Positions 1 to 6,841 of a DNA stretch of 17,857 nt are shown here, piece after piece (within the stretch, counting starts at the first letter, position 1; each line of letters starts with the position of its first letter). The translations under genes and the position numbers were made by a program. Location of the stretch: contig DMMZ01000034.1 in NCBI GenBank assembly GCA_003452915.1, positions 1 to 17,857 on the forward strand, given 5' to 3'. Source of the stretch: Clostridiales bacterium. Its GTDB lineage: Bacteria; Bacillota; Clostridia; Oscillospirales; CAG-382. The notes under the pieces were generated by a model. The model saw only the letters and a list, made by a program, of their open reading frames with translations, did no database searches and was not told where the DNA came from.

Positions 1-191
1 GGAGTGTCTAAGCGCATTTGCATTTCTTGAATATTATCCTGGACATCCTGCACCTTCTCCTGAAGGAGTGTTCTTTTATCCCGAAGATCACGCAGCTCGT
101 ACTGCATATTAATAACCGAGGCTATAAGAACAATAAAAATCAAAACGAAAGCTGATCTTACTATTGCATTTCTTCTTCCGCGTTTTCTCAT
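1..191 (-). CDS. divIC: DivIC/FtsB-type septum formation protein, partial (3' end outside window)
   Basis: Small single-pass membrane protein of the division septum; DivIC/FtsB proteins pair with FtsL-type partners through a coiled coil. The 63 visible residues show a very basic N-terminus (MRKRGRRN), one hydrophobic segment at about residues 11-29 (SAFVLIFIVLIASVI), then a charged heptad-like stretch starting ELRDLRDKRTLL, as expected for the family. I read this translation myself. An ATG at 203 is also in frame, but its GGAG lies only 2 bases upstream. The ATG at 191 has GGAG 6 bases upstream and is preferred. Its position directly after yabP-yabQ matches the B. subtilis order yabP-yabQ-divIC and strongly supports the call. 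The C-terminal half lies beyond base 1. Confidence 0.82.
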   Translation of the reverse strand, partial: MRKRGRRNAIVRSAFVLIFIVLIASVINMQYELRDLRDKRTLLQEKVQDVQDNIQEMQMRLDT

Positions 192-323
192 TCTAAGCTC
201 CATTTCTCCGGCCACAAAAACGTATAAAAACTATCAACTATTCGCACCGGACGAATGGTTGTGCCGGTTACGACCGATATGCAAAATGAGGTCACAGACT
301 ACTTTTTAAGCTTTGAAAGACAT
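192..323. other. yabQ-divIC intergenic gap (132 bases), no clear promoter
   Basis: The gap contains a weak inverted repeat with 5-bp arms (ACCGG / CCGGT on the minus strand, around 245-270). I could not find a convincing sigma-A, sigma-E or sigma-H promoter or a U-tract terminator. divIC may be read from the yabPQ transcript or from a promoter I cannot recognise. An essential division gene would be expected to need vegetative expression. Confidence 0.4.
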
Positions 324-773
324 TCAACTTGTTTTTAATAATCCAAAGCCTTTTCTTGCTTTATTAGCATATGACAGACCTTTTTTTTGTGTATAGATTT
401 GTTTTGATTTTTGATATAAATATTGTTTTATTATATTTTTAAGTTTTATGAATCTTGGCGATATTATTGAATATATCCGTTCGCATACGCTCTTTGTGAA
501 TTTACCGAGCGTAAAATAATAAGCGCAAAAACCACCAATACCACCCAGAAAAGCGAAAGCACGCATTTTGCCGTTGGAATAATTGTAAAATATAAGTATA
601 AAGGACAAGGAGCAAATCAGGCAAAAAAGCAAGTCTTCAAAAAAAATAACAACTCTGTTTTTTAAAAAAAACATTCTTGATATACGGAATAAATCATATA
701 CCAAACCCAAAAAGACCCCGTTTACTATGGAGGCAAAAAACAGAATAAAATGCAGTCTGTAGTCTGTCCCCAT
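324..773 (-). CDS. yabQ: Spore cortex biosynthesis protein YabQ
   Basis: Membrane protein needed for cortex formation during sporulation in B. subtilis, where it sits in the outer forespore membrane. From the chosen ATG at 773 it is 149 residues. It has hydrophobic segments at about 7-27 (HFILFFASIVNGVFLGLVYD), 43-62 and 68-88, with a basic tail containing several Lys/Tyr/Gln-rich stretches. The segment FLGLVYDLFR near the N-terminus is typical of YabQ. An in-frame ATG at 830 would overlap yabP by 56 bases, which is unlikely. The ATG at 773 begins one base after the yabP stop and has GGAAGG upstream inside the yabP end, so translational coupling is likely. Family assignment rests on size, topology and position between yabP and divIC. 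Confidence 0.85.
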   Translation of the reverse strand: MGTDYRLHFILFFASIVNGVFLGLVYDLFRISRMFFLKNRVVIFFEDLLFCLICSLSFILIFYNYSNGKMRAFAFLGGIGGFCAYYFTLGKFTKSVCERIYSIISPRFIKLKNIIKQYLYQKSKQIYTQKKGLSYANKARKGFGLLKTS

Positions 774-774
774 T

Positions 775-1041
775 TTACTTTTTAAGCCTTCCCAGCATTG
801 ATTTTTTCTTTGCCTGTTCAAAATAGACAACAGCGTCTATTTCACCGTTTATAACTACCTCTCCATCCTGAAGTGATAGTTTTGTAACCGAAAGGTCTCT
901 GCCGCTTATGTTTAATAACTTGTCTTTTATCGATAAAGTTACAGTGGTATCATCGAAACTAACAACCTCATCTACAGCACTGACAGCAAGAATATTCCGA
1001 TCGGTTAAAGTTATAGTATGCTTTGAAGAATTGCCTGTCAT
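775..1041 (-). CDS. yabP: Sporulation protein YabP
   Basis: Small soluble YabP/YqfC-family protein (88 residues) required for cortex or coat-stage sporulation. The sequence begins MTGNSSKHTITLTDRN and continues with the alternating beta-rich pattern of the family: ILAVSAVDEVVSFDDTTV, a GRDLSVTKLSLQDGEVVINGEI segment split here by reading, and a basic end GRLKK. The start at 1041 is chosen because AAGGAG lies 7 bases upstream. The in-frame upstream ATG at 1065 would place that ribosome site inside the gene. It is one base from yabQ and lies behind a sigma-E-like promoter at 1094-1122, fitting mother-cell expression. Confidence 0.9.
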   Translation of the reverse strand: MTGNSSKHTITLTDRNILAVSAVDEVVSFDDTTVTLSIKDKLLNISGRDLSVTKLSLQDGEVVINGEIDAVVYFEQAKKKSMLGRLKK

Positions 1042-1080
1042 ATTTATTCTCCTTCCAAAATGCAATTCGTTAATTTATAA

Positions 1081-1096
1081 AATTTAACGTTAAATT
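1081..1096. repeat. Perfect 16-base palindrome at the yabP start site
   Basis: The sequence AATTTAACGTTAAATT is its own reverse complement. It overlaps the last three bases of the predicted -10 element and covers the predicted +1. A further partial copy of one half (CGTTAATTT, 1068-1076) lies just downstream in the transcript. It could be an operator for a dimeric regulator or simply AT-rich chance. Confidence 0.5.
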
Positions 1097-1122
1097 GTAT
1101 GATAGAAGAAGGCTTATTATGT
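1094..1122 (-). promoter_or_regulatory. Sigma-E-type (mother-cell) promoter for yabP-yabQ
   Basis: On the minus strand ACATAAT (1122-1116) is followed after exactly 14 bases by CATACAAT (1101-1094). The B. subtilis sigma-E consensus is KMATATT, 14-15 bases, CATACAHT: the -10 matches 8 of 8 and the -35 matches 5 of 7. Transcription would begin near 1087, about 45 bases before the yabP start. A sporulation gene downstream makes the assignment coherent. The call is by consensus matching only. Confidence 0.7.
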
Positions 1123-1148
1123 TCTTTATGAAAAATAGTATGTTTTTA

Positions 1149-1391
1149 TTAAACAATAATTTCGTACATTTCGGCAGCGGTAGCTTTTGTTGAATGCTCG
1201 CTAATCGAAAGTACCTTAAAACGAGTGGAACGAGTTCCGTAGGCAATTTCAATTAAATCACCTATTTTTACTTCGTAAGATGCTTTTGCAGGCCGTCCGT
1301 TTACGGTAACTAATGAGCTGTCGCAGGCATCGTTTGCTACCGTTCTGCGTTTGATTATTCTGGTAATTTTTAAATATTTATCAAGACGCAA
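1149..1391 (-). CDS. rqcP: S4-domain RNA-binding protein RqcP (YabO/Hsp15-like)
   Basis: An 80-residue S4-domain protein. In B. subtilis RqcP works with RqcH on obstructed 50S subunits to add C-terminal alanine tails in ribosome-associated quality control. The sequence starts (M)RLDKYLKITRIIKRRTVA, the S4 signature, followed by VNGRPAKASYEVKIGDLIEI and an end AAEMYEIIV that parallels the B. subtilis protein. The start is a TTG at 1391: GGAGGT lies 7 bases upstream (1404-1399) and the conserved RLDK follows immediately. An upstream in-frame start at 1457 would run through a strong hairpin. Position between mazG/hup and yabP matches yabN-yabO-yabP. Confidence 0.92.
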   Translation of the reverse strand: MRLDKYLKITRIIKRRTVANDACDSSLVTVNGRPAKASYEVKIGDLIEIAYGTRSTRFKVLSISEHSTKATAAEMYEIIV

Positions 1392-1418
1392 ATCGTTGAC
1401 CTCCAACCTTTTTATATA

Positions 1419-1431
1419 TATCAATTTGATA
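1419..1431. repeat. Small 13-base inverted repeat before rqcP
   Basis: TATCAA-T-TTGATA, an AT-rich dyad directly downstream (in transcript terms) of the GC-rich hairpin at 1433-1455 and upstream of the rqcP ribosome site. It may be chance or an accessory to the neighbouring hairpin. Confidence 0.4.
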
Positions 1432-1432
1432 A

Positions 1433-1455
1433 GGGACAGGGAACTTCCCTGTCCC
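1433..1455 (-). terminator. Strong GC-rich hairpin after hup (terminator, attenuator or mRNA-stabilising stem)
   Basis: Perfect inverted repeat with 11-base arms, GGGACAGGGAA and TTCCCTGTCCC, separated by one base. The realistic fold is a 9-bp stem GGGACAGGG/CCCTGTCCC with a 5-base loop. It lies 32 bases after the hup stop. No U-run follows on the minus strand (it continues TTATC), so it is not a textbook intrinsic terminator. Partial termination, or a 3'-end barrier that keeps hup mRNA abundant while letting some read-through reach rqcP, is plausible. Confidence 0.55.
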
Positions 1456-1487
1456 AAAACATTTTACAAATAGCTTGTCCTATAAAA

Positions 1488-1763
1488 TTATTTGTTAACA
1501 GAATCCTTAAGTGTCTTACCTGCAACAAATGCAGGAGCCTTGGATGCAGGAATCTTTATTTCTTCCTTTGTCTTTGGGTTGCGTCCAATTCTCTCGCTTC
1601 TCTCTTTAACTTTAAAAGAACCGAATCCTGCGATTTGAACCTTACCTCCTGTTGCCAACTCGTTCTCGATTGCTGTAAAAACTGCCGATACCGCTGCATC
1701 TGCTTCCTTTTTCTTTATGCTTGCGCTTTCTGCTACTATTTCGACTAATGTTGCCTTGTTCAT
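1488..1763 (-). CDS. hup: HU family DNA-binding protein
   Basis: Histone-like nucleoid protein of 91 residues that binds and bends DNA as a dimer. It begins MNKATLVEIVAESASIKKKE and carries the HU signature GFGSFKVKERSERIGRNP at about residues 46-63 (AGFGSF, then R-x-GRNPKT with the intercalating-Pro arm region), ending with the C-terminal helix FVAGKTLKDSVNK. The ATG at 1763 is preferred over one at 1781 because AAAGGAG lies between them, correctly spaced, and HU proteins begin MNKxxL. It has its own promoter (1806-1834) and a strong hairpin downstream, so it is probably a highly expressed unit inside the yab cluster; B. subtilis keeps its HU gene elsewhere. Confidence 0.97.
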   Translation of the reverse strand: MNKATLVEIVAESASIKKKEADAAVSAVFTAIENELATGGKVQIAGFGSFKVKERSERIGRNPKTKEEIKIPASKAPAFVAGKTLKDSVNK

Positions 1764-1805
1764 TTTATGAACTCCTTTCAATATTTAAAATCGGTTGGTG
1801 TGGTT

Positions 1806-1834
1806 ATTATAACACTTTTTTTTTTTATAATCAA
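1806..1834 (-). promoter_or_regulatory. Sigma-A promoter of hup
   Basis: On the minus strand TTGATT (1834-1829), a 17-base spacer, and a perfect TATAAT (1811-1806). The spacer contains a run of 11 A residues. Start of transcription would be near 1799, about 35 bases before the hup ATG. Matches to consensus and ideal spacing make this one of the clearest promoters in the window. Confidence 0.85.
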
Positions 1835-1839
1835 TAGTC

Positions 1840-1874
1840 AAAAACACTAATTTTCCAAATTTTAGAGTGTTTTT
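1840..1874 (-). terminator. Probable intrinsic terminator after mazG
   Basis: Inverted repeat on the transcribed strand: AAAAACACT (1874-1866) and AGTGTTTTT (1848-1840), with an inner AATTT/AAATT pairing. The 3' arm ends in five U residues. It starts 14 bases after the mazG stop and ends just before the hup -35. The stem is AT-rich, so efficiency is uncertain; the symmetric A and U tracts are typical of terminators. Confidence 0.5.
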
Positions 1875-1887
1875 AAGGGTTTTTTGT

Positions 1888-2712
1888 TTATTTCAACAAC
1901 TTAGAAGCTTGCCATAATGCTTCTTTAGTATCTCTGTGGGTATTTTTAAGGTCGATTCCTTGTTTTATTGCTGCTTCTTCAACCATTTTAAAGCGAGAAA
2001 TGAATTTTTCGTTTGCATTGTAAAGTGCTTCTTCGGAATCTATTTTGGCAAGCCGTGCAACATTTACTACTGCCAAAAGCAGGTCACCGATTTCTTCTTT
2101 TATATCATCTCTACTACCAATGGAAAGGGCATTTTCTACCTCTGATATTTCTTCTTTCACTTTAATAATAGCATCGGTGGGATCATCAAAATCAAAACCT
2201 ACCTTTGCGCCTTTTTCGCCTATTTTAGTTGCTCTCATCAAAGCAGGTAATGAAGTGGAGATACTGTTCATTGCTTCGGTGCTGGTTTTTATTTTTTTGG
2301 TATTGACTTTAATAGCATCCCAGTTTTTAAGAACCTCATCACTGCCTGAAACATTTACGTCACCAAAAACATGAGGATGTCTTACTATAAGCTTTTTGCA
2401 AAGCTCGTCTGTAACATCATCAACGTTAAAATAACCCTCGTCTTTAGCAATTTGCGAATGAAAAACAACCTGTAATAACAAATCGCCAAGCTCTTCACGC
2501 ATAAGCGGAAAATCATCTTTGTCTATTGCTTCTATAACTTCATATGTCTCTTCAATCAGGTTTTTCCTTATGCTCTTGTGTGTTTGTTCCTTGTCCCAGT
2601 CGCAGCCGTTTTCACTGCGTAAAAGTGCCATTATCTCACATAATTCATTAAAACCGTAATGATGTTTATTATTTATCTCGTTAATTTTAATTTTAAATTC
2701 TTCTTTATTCAT
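1888..2712 (-). CDS. mazG: MazG nucleoside triphosphate pyrophosphohydrolase (two-domain, no methylase)
   Basis: Hydrolyses (d)NTPs to the monophosphate and pyrophosphate, protecting nucleotide pools. 274 residues with two MazG repeats. The first has CDWDKEQTHKSIRKN, the metal-binding EExxE (EETYE) and EELGD. The second has EEISEVE and EEIGDLLLAVVNVARL. Length fits E. coli-type MazG (about 263). The B. subtilis neighbour YabN is a fusion of a tetrapyrrole-methylase-like domain with MazG; that N-terminal domain is absent here. The ATG at 2712 overlaps the stop of the preceding flippase gene by 8 bases (ATGAATAA), suggesting translational coupling. An in-frame TTG at 2718 is an alternative start. 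Confidence 0.93.
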   Translation of the reverse strand: MNKEEFKIKINEINNKHHYGFNELCEIMALLRSENGCDWDKEQTHKSIRKNLIEETYEVIEAIDKDDFPLMREELGDLLLQVVFHSQIAKDEGYFNVDDVTDELCKKLIVRHPHVFGDVNVSGSDEVLKNWDAIKVNTKKIKTSTEAMNSISTSLPALMRATKIGEKGAKVGFDFDDPTDAIIKVKEEISEVENALSIGSRDDIKEEIGDLLLAVVNVARLAKIDSEEALYNANEKFISRFKMVEEAAIKQGIDLKNTHRDTKEALWQASKLLK

Positions 2713-4423
2713 CCTCAACCATCACATTGCTGTCCTTAAGCCAGCCCTTTCTTATAAAATACCCGGCAAGTTGTCTGCCTTTAGGCAGCAGTCTAACTTC
2801 GTTTGCTGTTATTGCTTTTGTTATTAACATAAGGAAAATATATAAAAAAACTGCACCAAGAGCCGTAAGTAAAAGAATAACAAAGCTAGCCAGTCTTCCA
2901 TCGGGATTGCTATTTTTAAAAAGAATTGTCCATAAAGAATAACCAATTTTATATGAAATAAAACAATATACTCCGCTTATTGCTGCACATATAAAAGGTT
3001 TTAAAAATAATCGCTTAGGTGGAAGCTTGATTTTTTGTGTTTTACGTAAAAATCTAAGATTCATATACAATGCAATAATATAACAAACAACCGATGAAAT
3101 CGGTGCACCGAATATTCCTATAGGTTTTATACCTAATAAACCAACTTCAAGAATTATAAGTGCAAGAACTCCGGTTCCGACAGAATACATCGGATAATAA
3201 ACCTTTCCAGTTGCCTGCAGCAGAGCATTTGTTGTCGACACTAATGAAATAAAGAATATCCCGATAGCCAGAATACTTAATGCAGGTGCTGCAATATCGA
3301 TTCCCATTACAACTCTTCCACTTGCGAGAGTTATCGGGTCTCCCCAGCTCGCTCCATAAATAAGTGAAATTGCCGGACGTGATAAAAAAATAAGACATAG
3401 TGAACATGGGAGAGCTATAATACCGCTTATTCTTATAGACGAAACTATGTATCCAATAGCTTTTTTTCGTTTTCTTAATGCAAGTGCGCCTGCAACAGCC
3501 GGTAAAATACTTACTGCTATCGGATATATGAGAGTTGACGGTAACAGGTCGGAAATAGAAATTGAAAGTGAGGTGTAAGCCGCATAAAGTGCATCTGCCG
3601 TTTTTTCGGTAACTCCGGTGCCGGTTAGAACCTTATTTATTAACAAAGTATCCAAAAACTGTGATAGGTATAATGCAGACGAAGTTATTGTTACAGGCAA
3701 AGCAATTAAAACAAGTCTTTTTGCAATTAATTTATACCGCATTGTTTCGCTGCTTTTTACGGTTATATATTTACGTTTTGAGAACATCTTGTAAAGCACC
3801 ATATACAGCATACCGAGAAAAACACCGAGTGTTAATCCCGATATTGCAAAGGCAGCTTGTACTGCTTTTGAATAACCCATTGAGTTTGCCCAAAGAGTTG
3901 CTCCCAAACCGACGCTAAGCTTTATAAAAGCCTCTATAAACTGCGATATTGCAGTTGGATACATATTACGCAGCCCTTGGAAATACCCTCTGTATGCCGA
4001 AGCTATGCATATTAAAAACAGTGTAGGTGAAATGATTCTCATTGCAAGCACAGAATCCGGATGTATCGACCAAACAGCTAAAGGCTCTGCAAAGAAAAAC
4101 AAGAAAAGGCTGCAAATAACACCTACGATACCAAAGGCATAGATTGACATTTTTAATATCTTTTTTACTTCGGTAAGTTTACCCTTTTCGGCAGATGCGG
4201 CAACCATTCGGGATATAGCAACAGGTAAACCTGATGTTGATATCATAAAGAGCATTGCATAGATTGAGTATGCTGCATTAAAAATGCTCATGCTTGATCC
4301 AAGAATGTTGGTTAGCGGTATCTTAAATAAAAGACCTATAATTTTTACAGCAAAACCCGATAGAGACAGTATTGCTGCCTCTGTTACAAAACTTTTTGCT
4401 CTTTTTCTTTCAGACTCTGACAT
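2705..4423 (-). CDS. SpoVB/YabM-type polysaccharide biosynthesis flippase (MOP superfamily)
   Basis: Integral membrane transporter of the MVF/SpoVB branch of the multidrug/oligosaccharidyl-lipid/polysaccharide superfamily, whose members flip lipid-linked cell-wall precursors. 572 residues, slightly long for the family, and hydrophobic throughout. I estimate 13-14 membrane spans, the first at about residues 15-35 (AILSLSGFAVKIIGLLFKIP). FKIPLTNILG, GLPVAISRMVA, and YFQGLRNMYPTAISQ are typical of SpoVB-like proteins. The ATG at 4423 has AAGGAA 7 bases upstream. It lies 26 bases after the kinase gene and overlaps mazG, matching the B. subtilis yabM-yabN order. It could serve sporulation, vegetative wall synthesis or another glycan; the sequence does not decide. 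Confidence 0.88.
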   Translation of the reverse strand: MSESERKRAKSFVTEAAILSLSGFAVKIIGLLFKIPLTNILGSSMSIFNAAYSIYAMLFMISTSGLPVAISRMVAASAEKGKLTEVKKILKMSIYAFGIVGVICSLFLFFFAEPLAVWSIHPDSVLAMRIISPTLFLICIASAYRGYFQGLRNMYPTAISQFIEAFIKLSVGLGATLWANSMGYSKAVQAAFAISGLTLGVFLGMLYMVLYKMFSKRKYITVKSSETMRYKLIAKRLVLIALPVTITSSALYLSQFLDTLLINKVLTGTGVTEKTADALYAAYTSLSISISDLLPSTLIYPIAVSILPAVAGALALRKRKKAIGYIVSSIRISGIIALPCSLCLIFLSRPAISLIYGASWGDPITLASGRVVMGIDIAAPALSILAIGIFFISLVSTTNALLQATGKVYYPMYSVGTGVLALIILEVGLLGIKPIGIFGAPISSVVCYIIALYMNLRFLRKTQKIKLPPKRLFLKPFICAAISGVYCFISYKIGYSLWTILFKNSNPDGRLASFVILLLTALGAVFLYIFLMLITKAITANEVRLLPKGRQLAGYFIRKGWLKDSNVMVEDE

Positions 4424-4449
4424 TTTATGTTCCTTATTAGTTCAGCAAA

Positions 4450-5316
4450 TCAATCTACTTTTATAAATTCCTGTAATAATGAATTCTTTGGTACATAGGA
4501 AGCAGGTATCTGTTTGATAACAGACAGCTTCTTTATAAATTCGATTGCTCTCTCTATATACTTACTCTCAGAAGGCAATTTCGATAAAACCTCGATAGCA
4601 GGACCTGCAAGAACACCTTTTTCATATGGAAAAAAGGTGTTTATTTTAATGTCGGCGGTGTCAGCGAATTTATTTATAAATTCAAGCTCGTTAGATTTAA
4701 CTATGTCCCATTGATCAAATGTTGCTTTAGCATCACTGCCTCGATAATAATGATCTCTTACCAGTCTTCGTTTGAAACGTGGATCTCCATCTTCACCATC
4801 ATCGGAAAAAAGATATACCTTATATGTCTTAGATGATGATGAAAAACCATCGTAAAGCTGAGGGTTCAAAGCATGTAGTCCTTCGATAATCGCTACTTCC
4901 GTACCGTCAAGAATAATCTGCTCATAATTATCTGTACGATGCTGAGATATAAAATCAAAACGCGGAACGCTAGCTTCCTTACCTTCTACTAAATCACAAA
5001 AGCATTTTTTTATTAATCCGATCTCAAGGCTGTTTATACTCTCTATATCACGAGTACCGTTCTCAAGGTAAATACTGTCCTCTGCGTTTCTGTAAAAATC
5101 ATCAAGGCTTATAGTATGAGTGTGTCTGCCCATCTCGGTAATAAGCGCGGCAAGCTTTTTTGTAGTCGTGGTTTTACCAGAACAAGAGCCGCCTGTAATT
5201 AACACAAGTCTTATATTATTATCCGAGCAAACACTTTCGGCAGCCTTGCATAAAGCACGCTCGTAATCATTTTCGTCTTTTCTTATTCTTTCGGTTATTC
5301 TTAATTTCTCATCCAC
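4450..5316 (-). CDS. Uridine kinase-like nucleoside kinase (PRK/UDK P-loop family)
   Basis: P-loop kinase of the phosphoribulokinase/uridine kinase group, likely phosphorylating a nucleoside with ATP or GTP in salvage. 288 residues. Walker A is GGSCSGKTT at about residues 42-50, followed by SLDDFYRN (70-77), the substrate-side acidic motif, IIEGLHALNP in the middle, and RFKRRLVRDHYYRGSDA, the lid region of uridine kinases. Many clostridial relatives are about 550 residues with an N-terminal TGS/threonyl-tRNA-synthetase-like part; this one has only a short helical lead of about 35 residues. The start is GTG at 5316 with AAAGGA nine bases upstream. Gaps are 22 bases to hemZ and 26 to the flippase gene, so one operon. 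Confidence 0.85.
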   Translation of the reverse strand: MDEKLRITERIRKDENDYERALCKAAESVCSDNNIRLVLITGGSCSGKTTTTKKLAALITEMGRHTHTISLDDFYRNAEDSIYLENGTRDIESINSLEIGLIKKCFCDLVEGKEASVPRFDFISQHRTDNYEQIILDGTEVAIIEGLHALNPQLYDGFSSSSKTYKVYLFSDDGEDGDPRFKRRLVRDHYYRGSDAKATFDQWDIVKSNELEFINKFADTADIKINTFFPYEKGVLAGPAIEVLSKLPSESKYIERAIEFIKKLSVIKQIPASYVPKNSLLQEFIKVD

Positions 5317-5338
5317 TTAAAATCATCCTTTCCTTGGA

Positions 5339-6832
5339 TTACCCTTTAAAGAATTCTCTTATTTTGTCTTTACCTATGTCGCTGTCCTTCTCCAGGTATT
5401 CAAACGGATATTTAGGAAAAGCAATTCTTTCAATATGTTCATTATCGCCGTTCTTTTTTATGATTTTTGTTATCGCTCCTGCACCGCAGGCGAATATGGA
5501 AGAGTATTCCTCCATCATAAGAACATTATACAGACTCTCATATCCAGCTTTGGAATATCCGGTATTTTCTGCGTTACCAACAGTATTTTTCTGTCTGTAA
5601 AGATAATATGGGTTATATCCTTGTTTTATTAGTTTATCATAAGCATATGCAACACAGTTCCTTGCAGTTTCTCCCGCAGGGTCGTAAAGTTTATCGGGGT
5701 CAAAGCGAAGTTCAGCAGCATTTTTTATACTCAAAGTGTGTACAGTTATATTCTCGAAATTTAAAGAAATAACATCCGAAAGACTTTTTGCAAAGTTTTC
5801 CTCTGTATCATCGGGCAAGCCTGCAATCAAATCAGCATTTATACAATTAAATCCGATTTTTTTAGCAAGCTCAGCAGAATTAAAGAACTGCGAAACAGTG
5901 TGACATCTACCTATCCGCTGCAAAACGTTTTCGTTCGTTGTCTGTGGATTAATACTGATTCTGTTTACTCCGTGAGATTTGATAACTGTCAGTTTATCTG
6001 CTGTTATGGTGTCGGGCCGCCCTGCTTCAAAGGAGTATTCTTTTAAATTATTCAGATTAAAGCTTTTTTCAACCGTGCCCAATAAATCCTCAAGCTGATT
6101 GCAATCTAAAATAGAAGGCGTACCACCGCCAACGTATATTGTACCAAGCGAAAAATTCAATTCTTTTAATAGAGCAGCAGTTTGTTTCAGGTCTCTTTTT
6201 AGTTTCTCCAAATAATCAGGAATTAATTGGAATAATTTTTTATTGGAATATGAAACAAAGGAGCAATAACTGCACCTTGTCGGACAAAAAGGGATAGAAA
6301 TATATAGTCCACAGGTGTTATTTTTTACACCAGAGAGCATTTGTATTTCAAGTAACGCTGTATTTACCGAGAGTTCTGCTTTTTGTTCCAATACACCGTA
6401 ATCGTCTATAAAAAACCTTTTAACTGTATCTGCGTCATACCCGTGTTCAAGATAATACCTTGCTCTTTTTACAGGCCGAAGACCAATAATATATCCCCAG
6501 GGCATAGAGAAGCCAAACAACTTCTTCCCTGCTTCCAAAAAAGCTTTTCCCAATGCAAGTGTCGCAAAAAATTCATTGTCACCATCGATAACCGCTTTGT
6601 AATCAAGCGACGAAAATTGAGCTTCTCTATACCTTAATCCCGCTTCAAGCCTGACTGTCGCCATATAATAAATAATATTATCCGATTTTACTTCTTCTAG
6701 TTTAAAAAAAGCTGCGTTTGAACTATCGTCACTCAAGGTCGGAAATTTTTCACCCGGATAATATAATAAACAAAGCGTCTGAAAGTAATAGTTATTTAAA
6801 ATTCCGGTTTTATTGTCTACTAAAAGTTTCAT
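5339..6832 (-). CDS. hemZ: HemZ-type radical SAM protein (oxygen-independent coproporphyrinogen dehydrogenase family)
   Basis: Radical SAM protein of the HemN/HemW superfamily, HemZ group, 497 residues. An N-terminal domain of about 170 residues ends with the HemZ hallmark GLRPVKRARYYLEHG (about 117-131). The iron-sulfur motif CxxxCxxC is seen as C183-PTR-C187-SY-C190. It is followed by YVGGGTPS (233-240), the SAM-binding glycine motif, then FEAGRPDTI and INPQTTNENVLQRIGR, HemN/HemW-like. The E-A-G-R-P form is typical of HemZ. Heme synthesis is the textbook role, but no other heme gene is nearby, and the HemZ group is often found in anaerobes without complete heme pathways, so the in vivo substrate is open. 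Weak Shine-Dalgarno at the ATG; 9 bases after dtd, so probably coupled. Confidence 0.9.
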   Translation of the reverse strand: MKLLVDNKTGILNNYYFQTLCLLYYPGEKFPTLSDDSSNAAFFKLEEVKSDNIIYYMATVRLEAGLRYREAQFSSLDYKAVIDGDNEFFATLALGKAFLEAGKKLFGFSMPWGYIIGLRPVKRARYYLEHGYDADTVKRFFIDDYGVLEQKAELSVNTALLEIQMLSGVKNNTCGLYISIPFCPTRCSYCSFVSYSNKKLFQLIPDYLEKLKRDLKQTAALLKELNFSLGTIYVGGGTPSILDCNQLEDLLGTVEKSFNLNNLKEYSFEAGRPDTITADKLTVIKSHGVNRISINPQTTNENVLQRIGRCHTVSQFFNSAELAKKIGFNCINADLIAGLPDDTEENFAKSLSDVISLNFENITVHTLSIKNAAELRFDPDKLYDPAGETARNCVAYAYDKLIKQGYNPYYLYRQKNTVGNAENTGYSKAGYESLYNVLMMEEYSSIFACGAGAITKIIKKNGDNEHIERIAFPKYPFEYLEKDSDIGKDKIREFFKG

Positions 6833-6841
6833 AATAAGTAC

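Noticed and set aside
1070..1252. Minus-strand 60-codon frame overlapping rqcP and the yabP promoter
   Set aside because: Overlaps the strongly supported rqcP frame, is low-complexity (Leu/Ile/Asn/Lys-rich) and crosses the sigma-E-like promoter region.
2045..2374. Plus-strand open frame inside mazG, and similar plus-strand frames inside most other genes
   Set aside because: They lie wholly antisense to well-recognised genes, lack ribosome sites and recognisable domains, and look like shadow frames of AT-rich coding sequence.
3147..3407. Minus-strand open frame of 86 codons inside the flippase gene
   Set aside because: It is an alternative frame within a clear membrane-protein gene and has Cys/Ser/Asn-rich content without family resemblance.
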